DNA of 28,170 nt, from positions 10,740 to 38,909 of IMG/VR virus record IMGVR_UViG_3300023278_001976. One strand, written 5' to 3'. The position numbers and the translations under genes were made by a program. Of the stretch, positions 16,409 to 24,385 are shown in pieces; position 1 is the stretch's first letter, and each line of letters begins with the position of its first letter. This DNA comes from a virus. Below the pieces are notes generated by a model. It did not search any database and was not told the DNA's origin. It saw only the letters and a program-made list of their open reading frames with translations.

Positions 16409-16984
16409 ATGCCAGACACGGATGACTTCGAGAATCAGGACAGTGGAGACGACAAGGGTACCCAAGACAAGGGCACCACGGATGATGGTAAGCAAGACTC
16501 AGGCGCAGCGGAGTCGAGCAAGTCATCGGAGGATACACAGTCTGGGGACGACCTTCGGAAGATGCAGAGTGAGCGCGATAAGGAAACTGCTCGTGCGAAC
16601 AAGGCTCAGAAGGAAGTTGACAAGATGAAGGCCGCTTCTGCGAAGAGTGCGGGAAGCACCGAGGTGCCACCTCAGGTGCAAGAGTGGATTGTTGCGGCAC
16701 AGTCGCGAACGCGGGAGACTTTGTACGAGTCTAATCCCAAGTTCAAGGCTTTCGGCATCGACCCTACCCTCATTAGCGGAGATACTCCCGCTGAGATGAC
16801 GGCTTCGGCCAAGTCTCTGTCCGAGTTTGTTGAAACTCTCGAAGGCACAGTGCGCGATTCAGTGTTGAAGGAACACGGTTTCGACCCCGCACCTAAGGCT
16901 TCGGCGGCAATGGGCCGCAAGGACTTCAACGCGATGGACACCAAGGAGTTCGACGCAATCGTTGAAGAAGCCCTTCGGGGCTAA
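16409..16984 (+). CDS. Capsid scaffolding protein (probable)
   Basis: A 191-residue protein that would guide assembly of the procapsid and then leave it. The first 50 residues are extremely acidic and Ser/Gly/Thr-rich (DSGDDKGTQDKGTTDDG). Next comes a charged coiled coil (about 50-85, SERDKETARANKAQKEVDKM), a helical middle, and a C-terminal segment with DFNAMDTKEFDAIVEEAL that could contact the capsid protein. This domain order and the position directly before the capsid gene are typical of scaffolds. I chose ATG 16409 (GGAG 6 bases upstream) over GTG 16397, which would place the ribosome site inside the gene. Confidence 0.75.
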   Translation: MPDTDDFENQDSGDDKGTQDKGTTDDGKQDSGAAESSKSSEDTQSGDDLRKMQSERDKETARANKAQKEVDKMKAASAKSAGSTEVPPQVQEWIVAAQSRTRETLYESNPKFKAFGIDPTLISGDTPAEMTASAKSLSEFVETLEGTVRDSVLKEHGFDPAPKASAAMGRKDFNAMDTKEFDAIVEEALRG

Positions 16985-17009
16985 GCCCTATAGACAAAGG
17001 TAAAACCTA

Positions 17010-17981
17010 ATGGCTCTACAGACTACCGGCTCTGCCGGTCTATCTGATGAGATGAAGACCTTCTATGACCGGATGCTACTTGAGCGCACGGTCCCCAATC
17101 TCCTGCATGGACGTTGGGGCCAGACCAAGAGGATTCCGGCCAATGGTGGTCGTATCATCGAGTGGCGTAAGTTCAGTGCTCTAAGCACTGCGACTACAGC
17201 GCTGGTCGAAGGTTCTCTCTACACCGACCTCAAGGACCTGACGGTCACCGCTATTACTGGCACAGTCGCCCAGTATGGTGACGCGGTTGGTTTCTCGGAC
17301 CTCGTGTCCGTGGTCGCTATCGACCCTATCTTGGCAGAGACTACCAAGATTCTCGCTGAGCAGGCCGCTCAGACCATCGATGAACTTGTTCGCGATGTTC
17401 TGGTCGCCGGTACCACAGTGGAGTATGCGAATCAGGCTGCGAACCGCGCTGCGGTTGCTGCGAATGATGACTTCTCTGCGATGGACGGCGCGGGCTCGAC
17501 TCAGACCGGCGGCTCCCTCGCGGACCTCCGACTCATTAGCCTTACGCTCGAACTGAACCGCGCTCGCAAGATTGGCGGCTTCTGGCAGGTGATTACTCAC
17601 CCGCGAGTTATGTTCGATATTCAGGCTACGACTGAGTGGCGAGAACTCCAGTTGTACAATCAGACCAACCGAATCGTTGACGGTTCTGTGGGCGAGATTT
17701 ACGGCTTCAAGTTCTGGGTGACTGATGTCGCTAAGGTGTTCACCGCTGGTGGCGCTGGCTCGATTGACGTTTACACCGCTTTGGTGTTTGGTCAGGACGC
17801 GTTCGGCTCGGTCGAACTGTCCGGTCATAACCTACAGACCATTTACAAGCCTCTGGGCTCGGCGGGTACTAGCGACCCACTGAATCAGCAGCAAACAATG
17901 GGCTGGAAGGTTACCTTCGGAACGAAGATTCTCCAGCAAGCGTTCATGCTCCGCTATGAGTGTGCGGTCAGCACTTCGTAA
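17010..17981 (+). CDS. Major capsid protein, N4-gp56 type
   Basis: The 323-residue product has the features of the N4-gp56 major capsid family, an HK97-fold shell protein. The N-terminus has LLERTVPNLLHGRWGQTKRIP. It is followed by the conserved GGRIIEWRKFSAL...ALVEGSLYTDLKDLTVTAITGTVAQYGD block (residues about 46-92). A long spine-like helix follows (ETTKILAEQAAQTIDELVRDVL), and the C-terminal half carries ITHPRVMFDIQ, GEIYGFKFWVTD and ALVFGQDAFGSVEL. Length is slightly short of typical N4-gp56 members but no segment is obviously missing. AAAGG lies about 9 bases before ATG 17010. It follows the scaffold by 25 bases and is trailed by strong hairpins, in keeping with very high expression. Confidence 0.9.
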   Translation: MALQTTGSAGLSDEMKTFYDRMLLERTVPNLLHGRWGQTKRIPANGGRIIEWRKFSALSTATTALVEGSLYTDLKDLTVTAITGTVAQYGDAVGFSDLVSVVAIDPILAETTKILAEQAAQTIDELVRDVLVAGTTVEYANQAANRAAVAANDDFSAMDGAGSTQTGGSLADLRLISLTLELNRARKIGGFWQVITHPRVMFDIQATTEWRELQLYNQTNRIVDGSVGEIYGFKFWVTDVAKVFTAGGAGSIDVYTALVFGQDAFGSVELSGHNLQTIYKPLGSAGTSDPLNQQQTMGWKVTFGTKILQQAFMLRYECAVSTS

Positions 17982-18011
17982 GTGCTAAGGGGGTGGGGTC
18001 TTCCCACCCCC
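17970..18011 (+). other. Tandem hairpins at the end of the capsid gene
   Basis: The first hairpin, AGCACTT/AAGTGCT (17970-17976/17980-17986, 3-base loop), contains the stop codon. The second, GGGGGTGGG/CCCACCCCC (17989-17997/18003-18011, 5-base loop), is a perfect 9-bp G+C stem. No T-run follows, so complete termination is unlikely; mRNA 3'-end protection or partial attenuation after the capsid gene is more likely. Confidence 0.65.
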
Positions 18012-18032
18012 TCCACCAATTAGAGGTACAGA

Positions 18033-18305
18033 ATGTCAGCGACCAAGATTGATGCTATCGCGCCAGAGGAAATTGTGGCTAAGCCGCGAACTTCCCCTCC
18101 GGTCGGTGTCATGGAGCAGAGTTCCCGTGTGGCTCGGATGCGCGAATACTTCAAGAACCAGCCCAAGGAAAAGATTCGGATTCGTCCGGATGAGGGCGAG
18201 CAGTGGGTGCAAATCAACGGCTACGCTTTCCGTATTCAGGCAGGCGAAGATGTGTACGTTCCCGAGGACGTGGCGAACATCCTGAGGGATGCTGCCGTTA
18301 TCTAG
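18033..18305 (+). CDS. Small head-cluster protein of unknown function
   Basis: A 90-residue protein with AGAGGT 8 bases before ATG 18033. Residues 1-30 are flexible and Pro-rich. A basic helix follows (RVARMREYFKNQPKEKIRIRP). The C-terminal half, WVQINGYAFRIQAGEDVYVPEDVANIL, has the beta-strand-turn pattern seen in short phage proteins encoded directly after the capsid gene. It could be a head-completion or minor capsid protein, but no family is firmly recognised. It is followed 7 bases later by the next start. Confidence 0.65.
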   Translation: MSATKIDAIAPEEIVAKPRTSPPVGVMEQSSRVARMREYFKNQPKEKIRIRPDEGEQWVQINGYAFRIQAGEDVYVPEDVANILRDAAVI

Positions 18306-18312
18306 GAGTGAC

Positions 18313-18525
18313 ATGGTTAATGCCAGCCCGAATGGACTGACAACAAAGGAATTGCTTCTGGAACTGAGGGAAGATGTGAGGGTCATAGACAAGAAGGTCG
18401 ATGACCTCATCAATCGACAACCCGCTATCGAGCACCGGTTAGACTCGATGGACCGTCTGCACCAATGGGGTGCCGGTTTGGGGATGCTGATTCTCGCTGG
18501 TATTGCCCTTACATGGCTTGGCTAG
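18313..18525 (+). CDS. Small coiled-coil membrane protein (XhlA-like; holin-like candidate)
   Basis: A 70-residue protein starting at ATG 18313, with AGGAG 5 bases upstream; the in-frame ATG at 18289 lies within the previous gene and has no good ribosome site. Residues about 12-50 form an amphipathic, charged coiled coil (LLLELREDVRVIDKKVDDLI). Residues 52-69 form one hydrophobic span, GAGLGMLILAGIALTWLG, at the very C-terminus. This N-terminal coil plus C-terminal anchor is the plan of haemolysin XhlA-family proteins, which are associated with phage lysis systems. No endolysin is next to it, so a lysis role is unproven; a membrane-docking virion protein is the alternative. Confidence 0.7.
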   Translation: MVNASPNGLTTKELLLELREDVRVIDKKVDDLINRQPAIEHRLDSMDRLHQWGAGLGMLILAGIALTWLG

Positions 18526-18537
18526 TTGGGGTATACT
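18508..18537 (+). promoter_or_regulatory. Candidate promoter before the tail adaptor gene
   Basis: TATACT (18532-18537) is a good -10. CTTACA (18508-18513), with an 18-base spacer, matches four of six -35 positions. It sits at the junction between the head genes and the tail-adaptor gene, about 10 bases before ATG 18548, so a transcript starting here would have a very short leader that still includes GAGAGGT. Confidence 0.35.
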
Positions 18538-18547
18538 GAGAGGTACG

Positions 18548-19210
18548 ATGACGACCTACAACAGTGAGATGATTGATGAACTGCGTGACCTGTTGGAAGA
18601 CTCCGACGACTCGCAGGTTTCCTTCCTTCGGAAGCAAGTTTACCTGAACGCTGGGATGCGGGCCATGTGGCCGCGCATTCATCAGATTGTTTCCGACGCA
18701 ACCCAGACGTTCACCGATGACACGTATGAGTACACCCTGCCTGCTGCTGTGCGCGGCGGGCGGATGCTCACTATTGAGAAGTCCAAGGTGTCCGACACGG
18801 ATTTCTTCTACATGATGGATTTTGATGACTACGAAATCAAGCACGCTGCGGCTGGGGCCAATATCCTTGTTCTCAAATGGGACCCCGGTAGTACGTGGGG
18901 AGACACGGGGGTCATCAGGTATACCACGGCTCTCCCGTTGACCGCGTTCGCCTCTGCGAACTACACCGCCGCCCAGACAGAAGCCTACACGGGTCCGGAC
19001 TATACAGCAGAGGGTCCAGCCCTCTACGCCATGTCGCGTATCTCTGCTTTCCCGTTGGACAACCGTATGGACTACGGTCGCCTGAGCGTTCAGCAACAGA
19101 ACCGTGCGGCCAACCCACAGGAGCACCTAGCCGTCTCTGCCTACTGGCTCGATGAGTTCGAGCGTCGGGTGGACGAGTGGAAGATGCCACTGCCAGTTTC
19201 GAGGTACTAG
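18548..19210 (+). CDS. Head-tail adaptor / tail tubular protein A-like
   Basis: A 220-residue protein likely to sit under the portal and join the head to the tail. I chose ATG 18548, preceded by GAGAGGT at 18538-18544, rather than an upstream start that would overlap the membrane protein gene. The helical N-terminus (MIDELRDLLEDSDDSQVSFL, then RKQVYLNAGMRAMWPRIHQIV) is typical of phage adaptor/connector proteins, where two or three long helices line the ring. The middle is beta-rich (YTLPAAVRGGRMLTIEKS), and the C-terminal helix DEFERRVDEWKMP would complete the bundle. Length is close to T7 gp11-type adaptors. The family call is by pattern and context. Confidence 0.65.
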   Translation: MTTYNSEMIDELRDLLEDSDDSQVSFLRKQVYLNAGMRAMWPRIHQIVSDATQTFTDDTYEYTLPAAVRGGRMLTIEKSKVSDTDFFYMMDFDDYEIKHAAAGANILVLKWDPGSTWGDTGVIRYTTALPLTAFASANYTAAQTEAYTGPDYTAEGPALYAMSRISAFPLDNRMDYGRLSVQQQNRAANPQEHLAVSAYWLDEFERRVDEWKMPLPVSRY

Positions 19211-19213
19211 CAC

Positions 19214-21358
19214 ATGGCTGGTGTCGGCACTACCCACCAAGTCAAGATTGGGACCATCTTCTGTCAGTTGATGCCGGGGGGCTACCGTAAGCGGTTCGCC
19301 CCGCTTCGTGGTGCCCGCATTGCATCTGGTGACCCGGACTGGAATGACCTGTCCGTGTGGCAGGTGTGGAACCAGCACTGTTGGGCTGGTGGGCTCGGTG
19401 CCGACAAGTGGGTCGATGACTCCATGTTCGATTCTGGGGTAGGCGTTGACAGTACTCTGCACGAGCAGATGAGCCTGTCCCGTGACATAACGCGCGTGGC
19501 GAACGGTGGCAACCTGAACTCTACCTCGCGTAACCAGCCGCGCCGGTTTATCGTGTACCGCAAGCCGAGTGGGGCTAAGCGGTTGTATTGCATCACGACC
19601 CCCGATTCGGGAGACTCTCATCTTTGGAAGTACGCGCACTCTACGAATACGTGGTCGTTGCAGCGTACGTTTACTGGCATTCAGGCGACCTGTATCGTGG
19701 CTCATTCTGGTGAGTTGGCGATTGGGTTTACGAATGGCAAGATTAAGTCGAAGGCCAATCCGGATACTGGCACTGGCGCGATGACGAACCGCAACCCGCC
19801 TAAGGGCGAGGACAACGGCGTGACTGCTATGATGCGGTACCGCCAGCGCCTGTACGTGGCGTATGGCCGCACCATCTATCGGCGCAAGTGGAACTGGAAG
19901 ATTGATGGCAAGACGGAGTTCTATGACCCACAGGGCGGCGGCTCGATTGTGGCTATGGAGACGCATCTGGGCTTCCTGTATATGGGTAGCCGCAATGGGC
20001 ATATCCATCGCACGGATGGCAACAACTCATTCGACCTGTGGTCTTGGGATGGCGGGACCGAGGTTGTGTCCCTGCGCTCATTCGATGGCCGGTTGTTCAT
20101 CGGCACGTACGAGTTCAATGACGATGCCAAACTGGGCATCGGTGCCATCTATCAGATGACCGGCTCGGCTGTGACGCAGTTGAAGCGGTGGGGCGAACTG
20201 GACCGCTCGACTAACATCGGTCAGTTTACCGAGTACGACCGAAAAATGTACTACGGTGCTAGTGCCCTCTGGTCTATGAACAAGAACGCTGCGGGCACGG
20301 ACCTTGGTGGGTTCGGCGTGGCTATCTATGACCCCATTGAGGATGCGCATTCTATCTGGGCGACCAACAAGGATACTGTGACGTATCCCGATGCCAGCGG
20401 CACTGGCGAAGACTGGATTGTGGATGATTGCATCTACTATCGTGGGTATATGCACGTTGCCGTGAGGGGGTCTGGCAACTTTATTACAACCGTGCAGTAC
20501 CGTGACTACATCACGGGGACGGTGAACTATGACACGACGACTACCGCTGCCACTGGGAGTGCTAACAACGGGTTCCTTGTGTCCAGTATCTATGATGGCG
20601 GGACACCCGGACTTCAAAAGTTGTGGCGGTTCGGGCAACTGGAAGTCTTCTTGCCCAGCAATAACTCTTCGGCTACGCTGCAATACTCTATCGATAAAGG
20701 GGGAACGTGGACGGAACTAGGCACAGTTCAGCGTACCCTGACCGGCACGCTCGCGACGACTATCAGCACCGCTACCATTACGGGAACCACCACCGATTTC
20801 ACGTCCGAGGTACACCCCGGCGACGAACTGAATATCCAAGGCGAGGTGTTAAGCGTCTTGTCAGTCGATTCCGACACTCAGTTAACTGCTACCGCCAACG
20901 CCGCGTCTAGCCAGAGTGGCACGGCCTACCATACCAAGAAGGACTTCTTGCGCAAGTGGTATATGAGCACGGAGAATTCCGAGGTGCTGTCTCCGAGGAT
21001 GCAGTATCGCGTGGTGCTGAATAGCACGACTGGGACGGAGACTCCGACTATCCGCAGCGTCACGTTCTGGTATCTCCCAGAACCTGAGCCCAACTGGGTC
21101 TGGGACCTGACCATCGTGGTTGCGAATCAGGTGGAGTTGCTGGATGACACGGATGACACGCAGAACATCGAAACTCAGTTGAACACTATCTCTGCGTACG
21201 CCCGTGACCAGAAGATTGTCACCTTCATCGACCGTGACGGCGTGTCGTGGGATGCGATGGTCTGGGATTACGTGGAGGACTTCCATATTCCGGGCGTGGC
21301 GGGCGAGCCGAAGGAAGCCTATCTTCGCGTGAGCATGCTCGAAGTCGCGGACGAGTAA
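19214..21358 (+). CDS. Tail nozzle / tubular protein B candidate (beta-propeller-like)
   Basis: The 714-residue product directly follows the adaptor. Residues about 110-430 contain successive short blades with recurring patterns: RRFIVYR...RLYCITT, ATCIVAHSGELAIGFTNG, GVTAMMRYRQRLYVAYGRTIYR, SIVAMETHLGFLYMGSRNGHIHR, VVSLRSFDGRLFIGTYE, TEYDRKMYYGASALW and YYRGYMHVAVRG. These look like a beta-propeller of six to seven blades. Residues about 510-575 form an Ig-like insertion (TATITGTTTDFTSEVHPGDE). The C-terminus is a second beta domain ending in LRVSMLEVADE. T7 gp12 and P22 gp10 nozzles also use propeller folds and follow the adaptor, hence the call. Start ATG 19214 has GAGG about 10 bases upstream. 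Confidence 0.6.
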   Translation: MAGVGTTHQVKIGTIFCQLMPGGYRKRFAPLRGARIASGDPDWNDLSVWQVWNQHCWAGGLGADKWVDDSMFDSGVGVDSTLHEQMSLSRDITRVANGGNLNSTSRNQPRRFIVYRKPSGAKRLYCITTPDSGDSHLWKYAHSTNTWSLQRTFTGIQATCIVAHSGELAIGFTNGKIKSKANPDTGTGAMTNRNPPKGEDNGVTAMMRYRQRLYVAYGRTIYRRKWNWKIDGKTEFYDPQGGGSIVAMETHLGFLYMGSRNGHIHRTDGNNSFDLWSWDGGTEVVSLRSFDGRLFIGTYEFNDDAKLGIGAIYQMTGSAVTQLKRWGELDRSTNIGQFTEYDRKMYYGASALWSMNKNAAGTDLGGFGVAIYDPIEDAHSIWATNKDTVTYPDASGTGEDWIVDDCIYYRGYMHVAVRGSGNFITTVQYRDYITGTVNYDTTTTAATGSANNGFLVSSIYDGGTPGLQKLWRFGQLEVFLPSNNSSATLQYSIDKGGTWTELGTVQRTLTGTLATTISTATITGTTTDFTSEVHPGDELNIQGEVLSVLSVDSDTQLTATANAASSQSGTAYHTKKDFLRKWYMSTENSEVLSPRMQYRVVLNSTTGTETPTIRSVTFWYLPEPEPNWVWDLTIVVANQVELLDDTDDTQNIETQLNTISAYARDQKIVTFIDRDGVSWDAMVWDYVEDFHIPGVAGEPKEAYLRVSMLEVADE

Positions 21359-21361
21359 GCC

Positions 21362-22165
21362 ATGCCACGCACGTATTTCCGTGGCCCCGGTCAGCGAGTT
21401 CCACGGGATGAACAGAAGCCCCAGCGCTTCTATACACCCAAGTTCTACGACCCCTACTTCTTTATTCAGGGCTCTGTCCCTGAGAAGATGGTGATGAAGG
21501 AACTGGTGCGTCGTGGTATCTACTTCGAGCACACGCCACAAACTAACGACATCAAGTGGGGCAACCTTAAGCAAGTGGCGACCTCCGACCCCTCCAAGTG
21601 GGAGGCTGACTTCCTGTTCCCCCAGTTCAAGATTTGGCTGGAGGTACAGGGCGCCTACTTCCATACCATGCCGGGTGTGCCTGAGAAGGAAGCCCTGCGG
21701 TTCGCTATCATCCAGACGGCTGGCTGGCGGCCTATCTACTGGTGGGACTATGACATCGAGGCTCGTCTTGTCGAACTCATGGACTCGGTGCCTGAGTTCT
21801 ACGCGCCACCTAGCGATGTCAAGGGCGCCAAGGGTCCGGGTCGTGGCTGGGCAGACCGCATGGTCGGGGGCACGGGCGATACGTGGCCCAAGAGCAAGGA
21901 GCATCCGCAGGGTGGACATGCTCCGTGGCACTCCAAGAAGGACCGCTTCGGCCAGAAGTCTGGTTACGGCTCTCACAACAACCGGCCTCGCAACTTCGGT
22001 CGTACGACCAAGGGTATCCCCTTCTACGAGGGTGGTACTGGTATTGACCACCTAGCGGGTCTGCGTACGGCCAACCGGAACCGGGCTACCACGCCTCAGT
22101 ACCGGAGTTCGTTCCGGCGTAAGCGTCATAGCAAGATTAGCAAGAAGTATCGTCACTATGGTTAG
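21362..22165 (+). CDS. Vsr/DUF559-like PD-(D/E)XK nuclease in the tail cluster
   Basis: The 267-residue product has a compact nuclease-like N-terminal domain and a long basic tail. Key residues fit the Vsr/DUF559 version of the PD-(D/E)XK fold: Glu41 in VPEKMVMKELVRRGI (first helix), Asp83 in WEADFLFPQF, then Glu94 and Gln96 in IWLEVQGAYFH (E-x-Q in place of E-x-K), His101, and a helix-strand AIIQTAGWRPIYWWDYDIE that matches the closing part of that fold. Residues about 150-267 are Gly/Lys/Arg-rich and probably disordered or DNA-binding. Its stop overlaps the next ATG by 8 bases, so it is co-translated with tail proteins. Catalytic activity and target are not known. Confidence 0.65.
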   Translation: MPRTYFRGPGQRVPRDEQKPQRFYTPKFYDPYFFIQGSVPEKMVMKELVRRGIYFEHTPQTNDIKWGNLKQVATSDPSKWEADFLFPQFKIWLEVQGAYFHTMPGVPEKEALRFAIIQTAGWRPIYWWDYDIEARLVELMDSVPEFYAPPSDVKGAKGPGRGWADRMVGGTGDTWPKSKEHPQGGHAPWHSKKDRFGQKSGYGSHNNRPRNFGRTTKGIPFYEGGTGIDHLAGLRTANRNRATTPQYRSSFRRKRHSKISKKYRHYG

Positions 22166-23933
22166 CAATCCCAAGAACCAGTTGCATCGCAAGAAGTCCG
22201 TGCATACCGGCGTTGGCACGGCTGAGCAGTATGTGCGCATTCGTCACCCGGAGTTCCCCGAGGACGATGTTTCGGGGACGCCAGAAGGGACGCTGATTGC
22301 CGGTGCTAATTTCGATAGCATGGCCAACCCTGAAGATGGCGTGCTGTCTCTCGACCAGCCTTGTGAGCCTTTTGCGGATACCAAGTGCTACCTGTTAGAC
22401 GACTTCTCACGGACGTATGCCACGGGCACGTACTCGGCTGGTGATGCGTGGTCTGCTGCGGTGCAGTGGGAGGCCCGCGAGCGTCACGATACTCCCTTCT
22501 ATATGGTGGTGGATACGCCGGTCTACAACCACAGCGTTGACTCTTCGCTGGGCGGCGGCGGGGCCATCGCCTATCCCGACAACCCCGGCTGGGGCTGCAC
22601 CGGCAAGGACTTCACCTTCTGGGGCTGGTTCGAGCAGTCGAATTGGTTCCAGTACACCGTGCCTGCGCACCCCGGCTCGATGGCTGGTATCATTCTAGGC
22701 GCTGTGACTTTCACCGGGCACAGTGCGGGCGCGAACGTGGTGGTCAAGTCTGACACGCCCACTGGCATTCGAGATGGCACGATTGTGGGCCACTGTCCCT
22801 CCGGTGTCTCCACTACGGTCTTCGTGCCGGGTTCCCTTATTCCCGCTGAGGGGGAGAGCCTGTGGGTCGGTTATGTTCCGGCTTGGCAGGCCAATCTAGG
22901 CGAAATCATTTGTGGCTTCACGTGGCCGTGGATGGGTGGCGACTCTGGTAGCGCCAAGGGCGTGTTGAGTCCCATTTCTGAGTCCGCTACGTGGCAGACG
23001 TGGGACGCCGGGTCGGAGAGTTGGGGCGGTGCCCTGAGCAGCGATGTGACCGACGCGTGGTGGGATGGTAACCTGCCGTGGAACGTGTCTTTCTCTGGTG
23101 GGACACTGGGGCTGGATGGGGAGAGCCTGTATCTGACCGTGGCGGCTGGTTCACAGGAGACGCTGGTGGCCACGATGTTGGGTACGAGCGAGTACAGTCC
23201 TGACGATAGCGATGATGACCCGTACGGCGAACCGTGGACCCTGAATCGCGGGGTACGCATGAAGGCCCGGTTCAAGTTGACGACCGCCGGGGATGTTACC
23301 GAGTCTGGGTCGCGGTATCTGTCGTTCGCATGGCACACTGGCCGGGACCTGCATACGGTGACCGTCTGGCTGGGTGATACGTCGCACGCTCAGGGTCTGT
23401 CGGTGACGAACACCGGGGTGTCAGTCGAGACGGAAAAGGATATCACCGAGGCTGTGTGGATGTGGGTGTCGATGGATGCCCGTAATCCCGAGTACCTACG
23501 CGGGCGGATGTGGGCCGAGGCTGGTTCTTACGGGAGCGGTGAGCCTGCGGTCTACGATGTGGAAGTTGCGGTAGGCGATGATGCGGAGTCCCCTTCGTCG
23601 CGTAACTATTTGGAAGTGGCCATGTCGGCTGGCAACCAGACGGGCGCGGCCCAAACGGTGGCCGTGGATGCCATCTGGTTCTGTGGTTCTGGCGAAGATT
23701 GTGAGTGGGTGCAGGAGCGTCTTGGGCAGGGCGATGGGGAGACGAATGTGTTTGCTACCTCCCAATCGTACAAACCCGGCTCTCTTTGGTTTTTTGTGGA
23801 TGGCCACCATGTCAGAACCGTCCCGATAGACTATACTAGGGGTACATTCATGGCAGTGGATGGAGTAGCCGCCGATAACAACGCTGTGATGGTGGCTCGC
23901 TATCGCGCAGACTTAAACCCAAGCGGAGATTAA
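22158..23933 (+). CDS. Large beta-rich tail/appendage protein
   Basis: A 591-residue protein starting at ATG 22158, overlapping the nuclease stop. The sequence is acidic, low in Lys, and rich in Gly, Trp, Ser, Thr and Asp. Three regions can be seen: an N-terminal attachment segment (1-90); central beta domains (about 100-480) with jelly-roll or lectin-like strands such as FQYTVPAHPGSMAGIILGAVTF and RYLSFAWHTGRDLHTVTVWL; and a C-terminal module (about 535-591, PGSLWFFVDGHHVRTVPIDY) of a kind found repeatedly in phage baseplate/tail-tip proteins. No enzyme motif was recognised. It is likely a structural tail or host-binding protein. Confidence 0.6.
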   Translation: MVSNPKNQLHRKKSVHTGVGTAEQYVRIRHPEFPEDDVSGTPEGTLIAGANFDSMANPEDGVLSLDQPCEPFADTKCYLLDDFSRTYATGTYSAGDAWSAAVQWEARERHDTPFYMVVDTPVYNHSVDSSLGGGGAIAYPDNPGWGCTGKDFTFWGWFEQSNWFQYTVPAHPGSMAGIILGAVTFTGHSAGANVVVKSDTPTGIRDGTIVGHCPSGVSTTVFVPGSLIPAEGESLWVGYVPAWQANLGEIICGFTWPWMGGDSGSAKGVLSPISESATWQTWDAGSESWGGALSSDVTDAWWDGNLPWNVSFSGGTLGLDGESLYLTVAAGSQETLVATMLGTSEYSPDDSDDDPYGEPWTLNRGVRMKARFKLTTAGDVTESGSRYLSFAWHTGRDLHTVTVWLGDTSHAQGLSVTNTGVSVETEKDITEAVWMWVSMDARNPEYLRGRMWAEAGSYGSGEPAVYDVEVAVGDDAESPSSRNYLEVAMSAGNQTGAAQTVAVDAIWFCGSGEDCEWVQERLGQGDGETNVFATSQSYKPGSLWFFVDGHHVRTVPIDYTRGTFMAVDGVAADNNAVMVARYRADLNPSGD

Positions 23934-23935
23934 GA

Positions 23936-24385
23936 ATGGTACAGACGGTTTATCAAGGCTTTTATGATGACATCATGGGTGGGACGGTTATCGCTGCGTC
24001 TGACTTGCGTGCCATCTTGGTGATGTCGAATACGACTACAGACACGGAAGAGGATGCTCAAACCATGTCTGACTTCACCACTATTGATGAATGTGACGGT
24101 GTTGGCTACGCCGAATATGATGTTGTTTCTCATGCCGTTGCGTATAATTCGACCACTGACGTACTCGCGATTGATGGTGACGATGGTGATATGGATGGGG
24201 GCGGCGATGTGATTCAAGTGTCCACGCGCGATGTCACTGGTATCGTATTCTACCGCTATGTTGATGGTACCGATGCGAATAATGTGCCTTGGTTCTCCGA
24301 GACTATCGGTCCTTTCACGTTGAGCGGCGGTCCGTTTAACGTGGTCATCAACGCAGCCGGGATTGCGACTATCGGCTCTGCATAA
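23936..24385 (+). CDS. Small tail structural protein (paralogue of 26445-26870)
   Basis: A 149-residue acidic protein with GGAG 8 bases before ATG 23936. It follows the plan of a phage structural family with an N-terminal F/Y-x-x-(I/L)-(M/L)-G-G/E segment (GFYDDIMGGTVIAASDLRAI), strands around residues 28-32 (ILVMS), a 'DVIQVSTRDVTGIVFYRYVD' core, and a C-terminal glycine-rich strand pair ending in GIATIGSA. The gene at 26445 has the same order (GILGEHATRVDLDTDSINMI, GDECEWLVMFKDTG, GADVTVVMASGGIL), so the two appear to be diverged paralogues. Its stop overlaps the next start (TAATG). Confidence 0.6.
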   Translation: MVQTVYQGFYDDIMGGTVIAASDLRAILVMSNTTTDTEEDAQTMSDFTTIDECDGVGYAEYDVVSHAVAYNSTTDVLAIDGDDGDMDGGGDVIQVSTRDVTGIVFYRYVDGTDANNVPWFSETIGPFTLSGGPFNVVINAAGIATIGSA

